Assembly (NCBI GenBank): GCA_035532835.1
Contig: DATKQG010000035.1
Span: 1-64,000, forward strand
Length of the DNA: 64,000 nt
DNA from: Candidatus Dormiibacterota bacterium
Lineage (GTDB): Bacteria; Vulcanimicrobiota; Vulcanimicrobiia; Vulcanimicrobiales; Vulcanimicrobiaceae
Reading direction: 5' to 3'
Part shown: positions 1-8,047 of the stretch, in pieces
Layout of the letters: each line of letters starts with the position of its first letter
Position numbering within the stretch: position 1 is the first letter of the stretch
Made by a program: the position numbers and the translations under genes
Notes under the pieces: generated by a model
Seen by the model: only the letters and a program-made list of their open reading frames with translations
Databases searched by the model: none
Told to the model about the DNA's origin: nothing

Positions 1-1148
1 AGGACGAACGGTTCGTAGAGAAAGCGCTCTTCGAGCGGATGCGCGGCCCGCAAACGCGCTCGCCGCACCGGCTCGCCGAGCATCGCCTCGAGCCGCGCGA
101 GCGTCACGCCGACGCTGCGTTCGTCGATATCGGCAGCGGCAAAGAGCGCGAGCGGCTCTCCGCCTTCATCCAACTGCACGACGCGCACCCGCACGCCCAC
201 GATCGGCGCGAGAAAGCGCATGCCTTCGAGCTTGGCGCGCACGAGATCGAGCATCGTGCGCTCGTCGGCGGTGGGCGTAGCGAGCGCCACTTCCAGCGAT
301 AGGCGTTCGCCCGTATCGAGTTCGATATCCACGTGCAGCGCGCCGCCGCGCTTTCCGCACGCGGCAAGATCGGCGCAGACGCGCGCGAGTACGGTCCGGA
401 GCGCGAAGAACACTTGCGCTTCTTCCTCCGCGTGGCCTTCGCCGAAGAGTGCCGCTTCGATCGTCATCGCGTGGCCGCGCGGCAGAAACGGCGCGCGATC
501 GATACCGCGCGCGCAATCGTGCCAACGGCGCGCCTGCGCACCGAAGCGTCGTATGAACGGCCCGTGCGGCAGACGCGCGAGCTCGCCCAACGTAGCGATG
601 CCCAACAGTTGCAAGCGTTGGAGCACGGCCGGATCGAGATCGAGCACGTCGAGCGGTAGCGGGGCGAGCGCGAGCGCCTCTTGCCCGGCTTCGAGCAGCG
701 CGCCGTCACCGATCCACGTCGCTGCGTACGCGCCGAATTTGTTTGCGCCAAAACCGACGCGCAACGGGAGCTTGTGGGCCTGGGCGATCGCGCGCGCGTG
801 TGCGACCCAAGCGGACGCATCGCCCGGAATGCCGCGCATATCGAGATAGGCCAGGCCCGGACGCGCATCTTCGATGAGCGGGGTGAGCGCGTCGAAGGCA
901 TCGAGCAACGCCTCCCAACATCGGCGCCCATGGACGGCATCGTACGCGGTTATCTGCGCATCGGGGACCGCAGCGAGCGCTTGCGTAGCCGTCTGGCCGA
1001 CCCGCGCACCGCCGCGAGATGCGGCGGCATCGAGCGCGATCACGTGCCCTCGATCGGGCCGGTCGACGATCAGCACCGGGTGCTCGGCTTGCTCGCCGGC
1101 GAGCGTCACCGCAACCGGATACTCGGGCACGCTGGCGCAGAGCAGCAT
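1..1148 (-). CDS. imuB: ImuB-like Y-family polymerase homologue (3' end outside window)
   Basis: An open frame runs from an ATG at 1148 to the window edge with no stop, so the C-terminus is missing. The start lies 3 bp after the imuA stop. The translation has a Y-family polymerase fold pattern (starts MLLCASVPEYPV; later PGLAYLDMRGI and RVGFGANKFGAY). The acidic residues that bind metal in true Y polymerases are not in place: the first motif has no aspartate and the SIDE-type motif reads AYLDM. That is the usual state of ImuB, the non-catalytic partner that bridges ImuA, the beta clamp and DnaE2 in damage-induced mutagenesis. It is co-transcribed with imuA and therefore presumably under LexA control. 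No dnaE2 is visible; it could lie beyond the edge. Confidence 0.82.
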   Translation of the reverse strand, partial: MLLCASVPEYPVAVTLAGEQAEHPVLIVDRPDRGHVIALDAAASRGGARVGQTATQALAAVPDAQITAYDAVHGRRCWEALLDAFDALTPLIEDARPGLAYLDMRGIPGDASAWVAHARAIAQAHKLPLRVGFGANKFGAYAATWIGDGALLEAGQEALALAPLPLDVLDLDPAVLQRLQLLGIATLGELARLPHGPFIRRFGAQARRWHDCARGIDRAPFLPRGHAMTIEAALFGEGHAEEEAQVFFALRTVLARVCADLAACGKRGGALHVDIELDTGERLSLEVALATPTADERTMLDLVRAKLEGMRFLAPIVGVRVRVVQLDEGGEPLALFAAADIDERSVGVTLARLEAMLGEPVRRARLRAAHPLEERFLYEPFV

Positions 1149-1151
1149 CGG

Positions 1152-1850
1152 TTAACAAGCCTCGCTAGCGAATGCTCGCAGGCGTGCGTGCGCGCCGGGC
1201 GCGCTCCGTTTATGCTTGTGCAGTTCGGCCCGCAGATCGTATCCCTCGAAGCGGCACCACACGCCACGCGCCCCTCGCACGATTGCGCGCTCGAGGACGC
1301 ATCGCAGCCGCAGCCCGGTAACGATCGCGAGCTCCTGGGTCGCCTGTGCGCTCACAACCACCAGCAAAGCATCCATGCGATGCGCAAGGCCGGCCAGCCG
1401 CGCCCAGACGGCCGCCCGTAACGCCGCGACCGGCATCACGACGATCCGGCAGATACGCGAACGCAAAAGAATATCGGCGGCTCTGGCAATGCGTAGGGCC
1501 GTCTGCGCCGGGACAATGAGGAGCCGATCGAGGCAGACGCCCGCCTGGGCAAGCGCGGGCGGATAGAGCGCCCCATCATCGATGACGGCCGCCAGCCCCC
1601 GCCGGGTCGCTTGGGCGAGCAAACTTGCCACGACGCCCCAACGCCCCGCGCTCAGGCCGGAGCCTTCCAACGCCACCACGCTCCCACAGGGAAAGCCCCC
1701 GCCGAGCAGGTGGTCTAAGCCGGGGATGGCAGTGGGGAGAGAGCGCCTCTGCGGAGCCCGCGCGACGACCTCATGCAGTCGCTCTTTCAGCTGCGCGAAG
1801 GCCGCCTGACGGTCGCCTAGAGTGGAGAAAGGCTCGGCTAAGATGGCCAT
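1152..1850 (-). CDS. imuA: ImuA-like RecA-fold protein of the SOS mutasome
   Basis: A 232-residue protein with a RecA/SulA-like core. The segment ATPGLDHLLGGGFPCGSV (about residues 40-60) matches the RecA-fold entry of ImuA-type proteins, but the Walker A lysine is not preserved, since the loop reads ALEGSGLSAGRWG. ImuA works with ImuB and DnaE2 in translesion synthesis. The ATG at 1850 is chosen because it is the first in frame, and the promoter's -10 box ends only 9 bases upstream, so the mRNA is probably leaderless or nearly so. imuB follows after 3 bp. The basic C-terminal tail (AELHKHKRSAPGAHARLR) is typical of the family. Confidence 0.8.
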   Translation of the reverse strand: MAILAEPFSTLGDRQAAFAQLKERLHEVVARAPQRRSLPTAIPGLDHLLGGGFPCGSVVALEGSGLSAGRWGVVASLLAQATRRGLAAVIDDGALYPPALAQAGVCLDRLLIVPAQTALRIARAADILLRSRICRIVVMPVAALRAAVWARLAGLAHRMDALLVVVSAQATQELAIVTGLRLRCVLERAIVRGARGVWCRFEGYDLRAELHKHKRSAPGAHARLRAFASEAC

Positions 1851-1858
1851 GGGAGCCC

Positions 1859-1887
1859 ATCCTAATCGAACATATGTTCGATGTCAA
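1859..1887 (-). promoter_or_regulatory. LexA-type SOS operator inside the imuA promoter
   Basis: On the minus strand, TTGACA (1887-1882) and TAGGAT (1864-1859) are separated by 17 bases. That spacer is occupied by the perfect 18-bp palindrome ATCGAACATATGTTCGAT (1865-1882). The core CGAAC-N4-GTTCG is the Gram-positive-type LexA box. A repressor bound there would block polymerase directly. The transcription start should fall near 1852, next to the ATG at 1850. Confidence 0.88.
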
Positions 1888-2171
1888 GCGGCAATTATAT
1901 ACTTGAGGAAAGTGGAAGAAAGTGCATGATTGAAAAACGAGCAGACCCGCCGTGACACGGTGGAAACTCAATCAGCTCCGCCTGCGCTACATCTTTGTGG
2001 TGCGGGCTCTATCCCTAGCCTGGCATCGGCTTTAGGGGGTTGTTTCCAAGATGATGTTATTGCTGGTTGCAAGCGGGTTCCAGCGATCCCGGATGTCCTT
2101 CTCCTCATCGCGTCTCGTCTGGTCGCTAGTAACGCTCGTATGAACGTGTATATGCGTCGCACCCTGCTTCT
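1888..2171. other. Intergenic region at island edge, possible gene stump
   Basis: No convincing complete gene. On the plus strand an ATG at 2140 (or 2152) opens a short frame reading MRRTLLLYALILVVIAWA, which looks like a signal peptide or membrane anchor. It runs straight into the transposase remnant near 2200, so it could be the stump of a gene cut by the insertion. Two long overlapping frames here (1930-2355 plus, 1968-2162 minus) have no recognisable content. Confidence 0.25.
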
Positions 2172-2818
2172 CTATGCACTCATCCTGGTGGTGATTGCGT
2201 GGGCGGATGGATCGACGCTCGCAAGGACCTTTGGAACGAGCGTATCCTTAGAGGCGCTTGGAACAACCTCAGCGCGAACGCGGCCCTTACGTTCAATCAT
2301 GCCGAGCACAGGCGTCTTGCCGATATTGCCGGACTTCAAGCCAGACTTAACGTGATAGTGGCTGCGGCGTTTGAAGCGCAGTTTTCCGCCGACGAACGTT
2401 TCGTCAACTTCTACGTTGCCATTAAGGGGCTCGGACGACCTGTCACGCATAGCAACGCGGATGCGGTGCAGCATGAACCACGCCGTCTTTTGCGTGACGT
2501 TCAGAGCGCGAGCGACTTCGCAAGACGAGATACCATTGCGGTTGCTCGCCAGGAGTCAGATCGCCGGAAGCCACTTGTCAAAGCCGATAGGCGAATCTTC
2601 GAAGATGGTCCCAACCTTGGCCGTAAATTGCCCCTTGCAGTCGTTACAGTACAACGCCGACGGTTCGGCATGTAGGCGACGGCGACCGAGCCACACGACC
2701 GAGGGCATGCAACGACACCGTTCGGCCAACGAAGCTGAACGAACAAGTCATGCGCGACCTCTGGGTCCGCAAAGTAGCGAACCGCCTCGATCATGGTCTC
2801 CGGGACCTTGTGTTCCAT
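2172..2818 (-). pseudogene. Decayed IS1595 (ISXO2-like) transposase
   Basis: Read on the minus strand, the N-terminal part starts MEHKVPETMIEAVRYFADP and enters a zinc-ribbon region. A frameshift near the NRRR segment moves the reading frame, after which YCNDCKGQFTAKVGTIFED and SPIGFDKWLPAI appear. An in-frame TGA then replaces the usual tryptophan before LLASNRNGISSCEVARALN. The final frame carries TAWFMLHRIRVAMRD and VEVDETFVGGK, which is the start of the DDE/DDN catalytic domain. The reading frame ends at 2172, before the later catalytic residues. Frameshift, nonsense codon and C-terminal truncation show it is inactive. I saw no clear terminal inverted repeats. It marks the edge of the low-G+C island. 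Confidence 0.85.
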
Positions 2819-3115
2819 AGGAAAAGCGTACCAAAACGAACCACTTACGTCACGTATATAATAACCATTTCAAGATTGTCGATGCTTCCGCTTTTTTCGA
2901 TTCCGCTACGCGCCGACTCGGAATTAAGCCCCAATTTGCCCGAACATCGTGTAGTTTTGGCTCTTTTGGACCGCATTCGGCGAATGGTGCAATGAACCGC
3001 ATCCCGGCCAGGCTGAGAGCAGCCGGCAATCAGGGCCGACAGTCTGGCAGCATCTAATAGCGTATTAGTGAGGGTTGGAGCGCTGCCGCGCACCCGAACA
3101 ACCAGGGGGCTTATA
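2819..3115. other. Intergenic stretch, nothing recognised
   Basis: About 300 bases between the transposase remnant and the 3' end of the ATPase gene. I see no gene, RNA or clear repeat. Frames on both strands are short and unlike known proteins. Confidence 0.5.
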
Positions 3116-5095
3116 TCACAAAACTTTTTGCTCGAACCACAGGCAGGCATCGCTTGCAGCTAAGTACTGCGCATCGTCGGCACACATTTGAATCTTGCGG
3201 TGGTCCGAAATAGGGCGAGCACTTTCGGCTAGCCTCTTCTGGTTCTGCAGAAATTCGGTGCGGCTAATAAAAACCTTCGAGAAAAGCTTCCAATGGTGAA
3301 GAATCGTCGAGAGCAGGTCTGTTAAAAACGTCTCCTCGATCAGTTCAAGATTATTCAGGTCGCCTTTTTGCTCGATGCGTTCTCTATCAACATTTTTCAT
3401 CTGGACAGCTGAAAACCAATTGCCACCAAATTCGCCTTGCAGTCGCCCAAATACAAGCATACGTAGAGCTGGTTCAATGCTGTTCATCCGACTCTGTAAG
3501 CGGAGATGGCGTTCACGGCCTGCCTCCGGTATATCATCTTGCTTAAACTCCGGCGGCGGAACAGTGATGAGGTACGGTGGCAATGCGGCCATATTGAATT
3601 TGTAACTATTCTTTGTTTTACGAATCAGCCCATAACCGATTAAATGTTGACCAGCTAAAGGACGATCTTCTAGCATCTTGAGGGCCTTACGCTCGTCCTC
3701 CGCAAGCTCTTGAAGAATTTCGCGCTCTTCTGGATAGAAGTCCGAGAACAGCTTCAGAATTGCGTCTAGATCGCCTCGGAACTGAGAACCATTTGATTCA
3801 ATGCTGATGTCAACGTTGCGAGCATTTGCAATCAGAGGTCTCTCCGGCAAATCTCGCGCTATGGCACTACAAAGTTGTCTGCTCAAGAAAGGGTGTCCCC
3901 CGAACCACTCATGGATGCTCTCAACGGCTTCCCTCTGAAACGAAACGCCCATGGGTTGACCAAGCTTGCCGATCATTTCGGCAAGGTCGTCAACACCAAA
4001 CGGCGTTAAATAACGAGCCTTAATAAAACGATAAAGAGGATTATCTTCGCCGGCAACGTTGGCCACTTCCGCAAAATAAGGGTTCGTGGATGCGACCAAA
4101 AAAACAAACTTTCCGGCTCGTATCTGACTCTCAGAACGCATCAAACGCCACAGATCAATGTATTGTGTATTCCAAGCATTCGTCGACGAGGAAGTAGGCA
4201 ATATCCGCTCAAGCTCATCAATTATCACTAAAAGCGGCTTATTGCTTTGAGCTATTAGCCGCGTCAGGAAGTCCCTCAGAAATCGGCTCGCGTCTAAAAG
4301 GTTGCCGCCGCTTGGTACATCTTTCTGAAATGGTTGACCATGACGCTGCGCATACGAACGATTAAAGGCTCGCGCAATTTCGTAGGCAACTCCGGCCGGA
4401 TCATTTCGGTACACCTCAGGCGACTGCGCATCGAGATAAGCAATGTGAAATTTCCCTGTTAGGTCATTTTTCTTTCGCAGCCGTTCGAGAACACTTGTTT
4501 TGCCGATTTTTCTCAGACCAAAAATACCACTCGATTGTCCGCTTACAAGAGCATCATAAATTTCATCAACAAGCTTATAACGCGCAAAAAACTGTTCATC
4601 TGTCGAAACCGGATCGCTGACATCAAACAAATCGCGACTGTAGAGAAATCGTCTTAACAACTCTGCCGCGAAATCCTCGCCCGCCGACTGCAGATCTGCA
4701 AAACTACAATAAATCAGCTTCCTTCCCGTCTCCTCGATGTGCTCTGCGCAAAGTTTTTCCGCGCGCACATCCTGCGAGGCAACAAAGACAACGTCCTGCA
4801 TCAGTCTAAGCTTGTTATCATCAAGTAAGCGCGTGATATTCTGGAAGGATTTGCTAGTAAAAGCGGTTGATTCGTCTGCATAAAACAGAACTTCCCGGAT
4901 GATATTGAACTCACTCGAAATGCGAGCAGTGGGGCCCAAAAAAAGGTATCCGAATGAATTGTCGACTCGCGAATGTTCTGAATTGGCATGATTAGTCCTA
5001 AAGGACTGGCCAAATATTTCTGTAGCGCGATAAAGGTTTTTGTTGTCGTACAGATGTTTTAAAGCTGACTCAGAAGCGTTTAATTTTGCTTGCAT
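3116..5095 (-). CDS. STAND-like AAA ATPase with C-terminal HEPN-like motif (candidate defence protein)
   Basis: A 659-residue protein starting at the ATG at 5095, which has GAAGGTG just upstream; a GTG at 5101 is also in frame. Residues about 1-170 are an unassigned domain. The Walker A motif is GLRKIGKTS (about 193-201, Lys199). Walker B is LLVIIDELER (Asp293, Glu294). GGHPFLSRQL near 400 resembles the winged-helix region behind STAND NTPase cores. The C-terminal part (about 525-659) has HWKLFSKVF followed by ESARPISDHRK. This gives Arg627-x4-His632, the spacing of a HEPN RNase motif. STAND ATPases sense a trigger and release an effector, and many are anti-phage. Base composition is far lower in G+C than the flanks (40% in the 60-base row at 4201), suggesting transfer. 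The HEPN call rests on the motif alone. Confidence 0.6.
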   Translation of the reverse strand: MQAKLNASESALKHLYDNKNLYRATEIFGQSFRTNHANSEHSRVDNSFGYLFLGPTARISSEFNIIREVLFYADESTAFTSKSFQNITRLLDDNKLRLMQDVVFVASQDVRAEKLCAEHIEETGRKLIYCSFADLQSAGEDFAAELLRRFLYSRDLFDVSDPVSTDEQFFARYKLVDEIYDALVSGQSSGIFGLRKIGKTSVLERLRKKNDLTGKFHIAYLDAQSPEVYRNDPAGVAYEIARAFNRSYAQRHGQPFQKDVPSGGNLLDASRFLRDFLTRLIAQSNKPLLVIIDELERILPTSSSTNAWNTQYIDLWRLMRSESQIRAGKFVFLVASTNPYFAEVANVAGEDNPLYRFIKARYLTPFGVDDLAEMIGKLGQPMGVSFQREAVESIHEWFGGHPFLSRQLCSAIARDLPERPLIANARNVDISIESNGSQFRGDLDAILKLFSDFYPEEREILQELAEDERKALKMLEDRPLAGQHLIGYGLIRKTKNSYKFNMAALPPYLITVPPPEFKQDDIPEAGRERHLRLQSRMNSIEPALRMLVFGRLQGEFGGNWFSAVQMKNVDRERIEQKGDLNNLELIEETFLTDLLSTILHHWKLFSKVFISRTEFLQNQKRLAESARPISDHRKIQMCADDAQYLAASDACLWFEQKVL

Positions 5096-5153
5096 TACCA
5101 CACCTTCTCGGTCACGTCGAGTGTTTTCACGCTTGCCGACTGCGATGGTCAGC

Positions 5154-5330
5154 CTATTTTTTATACATTGGCATGCGGCCTGCCTCTGATAAATACGTAC
5201 GCATAATCAAAACGAATGCGAGTATGACTGCGGCATCACCTGACGCTTTGAGGGCATGATTGCAGCGATCCACAGGATCGTAGTGGCGCGTAAACGGCAC
5301 CACCCAATCGTAGCGCAAGAGAGCGGCCAT
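5154..5330 (-). CDS. Possible 58-residue small membrane protein
   Basis: An ATG at 5330 opens a 58-codon frame on the same strand as the ATPase, ending 58 bases before its start codon. It contains the hydrophobic run DAAVILAFVLIM flanked by charged residues. I do not recognise a family and see no good ribosome binding site. It may be a small partner of the ATPase or a chance frame. Confidence 0.25.
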   Translation of the reverse strand: MAALLRYDWVVPFTRHYDPVDRCNHALKASGDAAVILAFVLIMRTYLSEAGRMPMYKK

Positions 5331-5851
5331 CGTGGCCTTCGGACTGGAGTTGCTTTTGCAGACACTACCGGCCGAGCAAAACCAGGCTGACCGATCTTAG
5401 TATCGCACTTTCCGAGCTCGTCGAAAAGAGCGACGATATCAAATTTTGCGCGGATACTTCAGTTCATTGCACAGCGCGCCTCATGGATGCCAACGTGGAC
5501 GGACGCTGTGGCGCCGACTATGACGAGCCTCGCGTCCCGCCATAACGCCCAATCCGCTCGAACACATGATCTGAAATCAAGCGCCATACCGACGTGGCTG
5601 GCATTCCCCCCAACACCGTATGCCTCGTCGGCGTACTGCCGCTCAAAACGACGAAGACTAGTGACCGCAACCCTGTATGCAGCTCGAGGAGATGAAGCTC
5701 AGCAGGGCATATCCCAGGGTCGCCGAGGCTCGCCGCCACGGGCACCGGTTGATCGCCTACTTCGCCGAGTAGCGGTTCGTACACTACGCGCCGAGGCACA
5801 ATCCAGCCGCTGACTTGACCTTGAAGTTGCTAGCGTCCTGAAAATATACAG
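5331..5851. other. Intergenic stretch in the island, no gene recognised
   Basis: Two overlapping opposed frames exist (5487-5813 plus, 5518-5799 minus) but neither has a recognisable motif, a good start site or relatives known to me. The stretch may be decayed mobile DNA. Confidence 0.4.
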
Positions 5852-6700
5852 CTATTTGACCCAAATGGTGAGAGGCACAGTCAGATCCGGGAACTTCGCG
5901 CAGAAATGTGCGTTGGCCAACGCCATGCCTACGCTCGTGAGGGTGAAACTTTTAGCCTGCGAAGATGCCCAATACTCGGCGACCCTCCGCAGAGTCGGTG
6001 AATGTTGCATGAACGTCTCGATTATCTTTGGATCCATCTGATGCGTCTGGAATAGTTCCGGATATTCACCTACCAATATTCTAAGGATGGTGATCTCGCC
6101 CATTTCTATCGCGCCACATCCGGCATATTGCATATGGCTGTACGACGAGTCCTCCGCTCGAAGATCATGTGAGAAAGGTTCCATCCATTGCGCATATGAG
6201 TCGAATATCGCCTCTTTGCTCGAAAATTTAAATTTGGTGCAACGCATCACCCAAGACAACGATAACAAATCTAGTTGATGGACGTTCAGCTTTGGAGCCA
6301 CCTGTAACGATTCATTTAGTACTAGCTGTAGCGTAGTACGTTGAGGCTCCTTACTTCGACGAAGCAAGAGGTCAGATAGCAGAAGGCCCAATTCGGGCTC
6401 TCCTGAGCGTGCGAATCCTTTCTGCGCATCGAAAATCGCGTATTGCATATCGGGATCTGAGACAGTAATCGATGGATCGATTTTTTCCGTTCGGAGTTTC
6501 TCGAGAAAAGAATCTAAAATTTGTTGAGCGCGGCTCTCCGCAATCTCCCGCGCCATATCGCGCATCTGAAGAAAATTTGCTCGGAACACATCTAAAGCTA
6601 TCATTCGCGCTTCGGTGTAGCTAACACCAAAATTCACATCACCTGATGACTGAATATTTACGGAGCCAGCACCGGAGCGTAGTTCTTGGCGATCACTCAT
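5852..6700 (-). CDS. LPO_1073/Vpar_1526-like family protein
   Basis: A 282-residue protein. The ATG at 6700 is preferred because it overlaps the stop of the upstream small gene by 8 bases; an in-frame GTG at 6709 would add three residues. The N-terminus carries SGAGSVNIQSSGDVNFGVSY, then helices with SYTEARMIALDVFRANF, DPDMQYAIFDAQKGFARSG and LGLLLSDLLLRRSKEPQRT. These segments resemble the family named LPO_1073/Vpar_1526, whose biochemical role is not established to my knowledge. The S-x-NIQ element is also found in the neighbouring membrane protein. G+C is low, as for the ATPase upstream. The family assignment is from memory of the pattern and should be confirmed. Confidence 0.65.
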   Translation of the reverse strand: MSDRQELRSGAGSVNIQSSGDVNFGVSYTEARMIALDVFRANFLQMRDMAREIAESRAQQILDSFLEKLRTEKIDPSITVSDPDMQYAIFDAQKGFARSGEPELGLLLSDLLLRRSKEPQRTTLQLVLNESLQVAPKLNVHQLDLLSLSWVMRCTKFKFSSKEAIFDSYAQWMEPFSHDLRAEDSSYSHMQYAGCGAIEMGEITILRILVGEYPELFQTHQMDPKIIETFMQHSPTLRRVAEYWASSQAKSFTLTSVGMALANAHFCAKFPDLTVPLTIWVK

Positions 6701-6905
6701 CTTTGCCACCGCGGTGTATATCGCGGCCCGCCTGGATGTTAATGGAATTGTGACCAGACCGCTGGATCATTTGACGGCCCGGCGCAGAGCGAAGGCTCCA
6801 GATGCTTTTCCCGGCCCACCCTACAATGCTCAGCCCGACGACAACACCGGCCCCATCAAACAACCATCGATAGTTGTCCGAAAACCAACTCAAAAAGCTC
6901 GCCAT
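6693..6905 (-). CDS. Small membrane protein with SxNIQ motif
   Basis: From the ATG at 6905 this encodes 70 residues; in-frame ATGs at 6962 and 7010 would lengthen it to 89 or 105 and none has a strong ribosome binding site. It has one membrane span (FDGAGVVVGLSIVGWAG) and then a cytoplasmic-type tail ending GHNSINIQAGRDIHRGGK. The NSINIQAGRD segment is the same kind of motif as SVNIQSSGDV at the N-terminus of the next gene. Its stop overlaps that gene's start by 8 bases, so the two are translated as a pair. I infer that one anchors the other at the membrane through this element. The family is not otherwise recognised. Confidence 0.55.
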   Translation of the reverse strand: MASFLSWFSDNYRWLFDGAGVVVGLSIVGWAGKSIWSLRSAPGRQMIQRSGHNSINIQAGRDIHRGGKDE

Positions 6906-7068
6906 TTTTGCGAAATTCGGCACGAGCCGAGCTGACCCCTTAGGGCCTTCAGGCTGCGCCATGGCAGCACTTAGAAAATCTTTTCGATTTTCGTTCGAGC
7001 AACGTAGCATACGCGGTAGCCGGGCCGGGGAGTGCGGCCTGCCTACCCTACCAGGTGCCGCGCCAGCT

Positions 7069-7968
7069 TTAGCGCCTCGGCGTGGACGTGGGAGCGGGGG
7101 CTGGTGCCGGGGGCTTGCCGTTCGGATTGCCGCCGCAGAGCGCGACCGCTTGGACGATGTCTTTTGCCGCGACGTTTTCGCGCAGCGCCGTCTGCTTGCG
7201 CGACCACTGGAGCGCGCCGAGCAGGCGGGTCACGGGGTTATAGCCCACCGAAAGGCCCGGCACGGCCGCGGGATCGATGGTGTAGGGGTCGGCCGGCAAT
7301 CCCGCCGCGTTGGGGTCGTGCGTCATGGGATCGGCCGTAGGCTGGGCTTTCATCGCCTGTTCCTGCGACATCGAGCCGCCGTTGGTGATCGCGTTGATGT
7401 AGCCCATGCCTTCGTGCTGCATGTCGCCCAGCTGTTGGGTGGTTACGAAGCCGTTGATGATGTCCAGCGCCAGTTCCTGGCCGGCCAGCGCGCTCAGCAG
7501 CTTCTGGCGGATCTGCTCCATCAGCTTGGCATCGCTCGTCGTCTTGGCGTAGGCGGGAATGTAATTCGGGTCTTCGAGCAGCTTCTTGATCTCGATCGTG
7601 TTGTTGGCGAGCGAGGGCACCAGCTGCTCCATGTGCATCAGGAGCATGTTCTTGCTGGCATTGTTATCGATGCTCTCGCTGGTGCTATCGTCGATCTCGT
7701 AATTGAACTCCGTGAAGAGCGGCGGGCTCTTGGAGATCGTCTGATCGTTCTGCAGCATGCGTGCGATCGAGGGGGCGATCCGTTTGCGCAGGGCGGCGCA
7801 CACCGGGCGGCTCACCACACGCCCGATCTCCGGCGGCGGCGTCCCCAGCTCGCTGGGCACGGGGGTTGCGCTCGTACCGGCCGCCTGAGCAAGCGGCGCC
7901 AACGTGGGGGCGGCCAGCGCGAGGACCAGCGCTATTACCGCAAAGATCGGTTTATACATCGAAGCCAT
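7069..7968 (-). CDS. Secreted hypothetical protein in the chemotaxis operon
   Basis: A 299-residue protein with a signal peptide (MASMYKPIFAVIALVLALAAPTLAPLAQA, likely cleaved near residue 30). The mature part is helical, rich in Asn, Asp and Ala, with a proline-rich C-terminus. I do not recognise a domain. It lies 79 bp downstream of cheW on the same strand and has the high G+C of the flagellar genes rather than the island, so it belongs to the native genome. It could be a periplasmic or surface partner of the motility system. A second in-frame ATG at 7959 is possible as the start. Confidence 0.6.
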   Translation of the reverse strand: MASMYKPIFAVIALVLALAAPTLAPLAQAAGTSATPVPSELGTPPPEIGRVVSRPVCAALRKRIAPSIARMLQNDQTISKSPPLFTEFNYEIDDSTSESIDNNASKNMLLMHMEQLVPSLANNTIEIKKLLEDPNYIPAYAKTTSDAKLMEQIRQKLLSALAGQELALDIINGFVTTQQLGDMQHEGMGYINAITNGGSMSQEQAMKAQPTADPMTHDPNAAGLPADPYTIDPAAVPGLSVGYNPVTRLLGALQWSRKQTALRENVAAKDIVQAVALCGGNPNGKPPAPAPAPTSTPRR

Positions 7969-8047
7969 TCTACGCTCTCAACGGTGGAGGAGGCCTGCTT
8001 GTTACGTCGTTCCTGGGGGCCATCTCCAGAAACCTTAGGAACGGCCC

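Noticed and set aside
1-20. CGAAC-G-GTTCG near the window start as a LexA box
   Set aside because: The spacer is 1 base instead of 4 and it lies inside imuB coding sequence.
706-1158. 150-codon minus-strand frame starting at 1158
   Set aside because: It is an Arg-rich shadow; the imuB frame starting at 1148 has the Y-family pattern.
5487-5813. Opposed frames in the island gap
   Set aside because: No motif, no ribosome site, and each lies over the other. Treated as non-coding.
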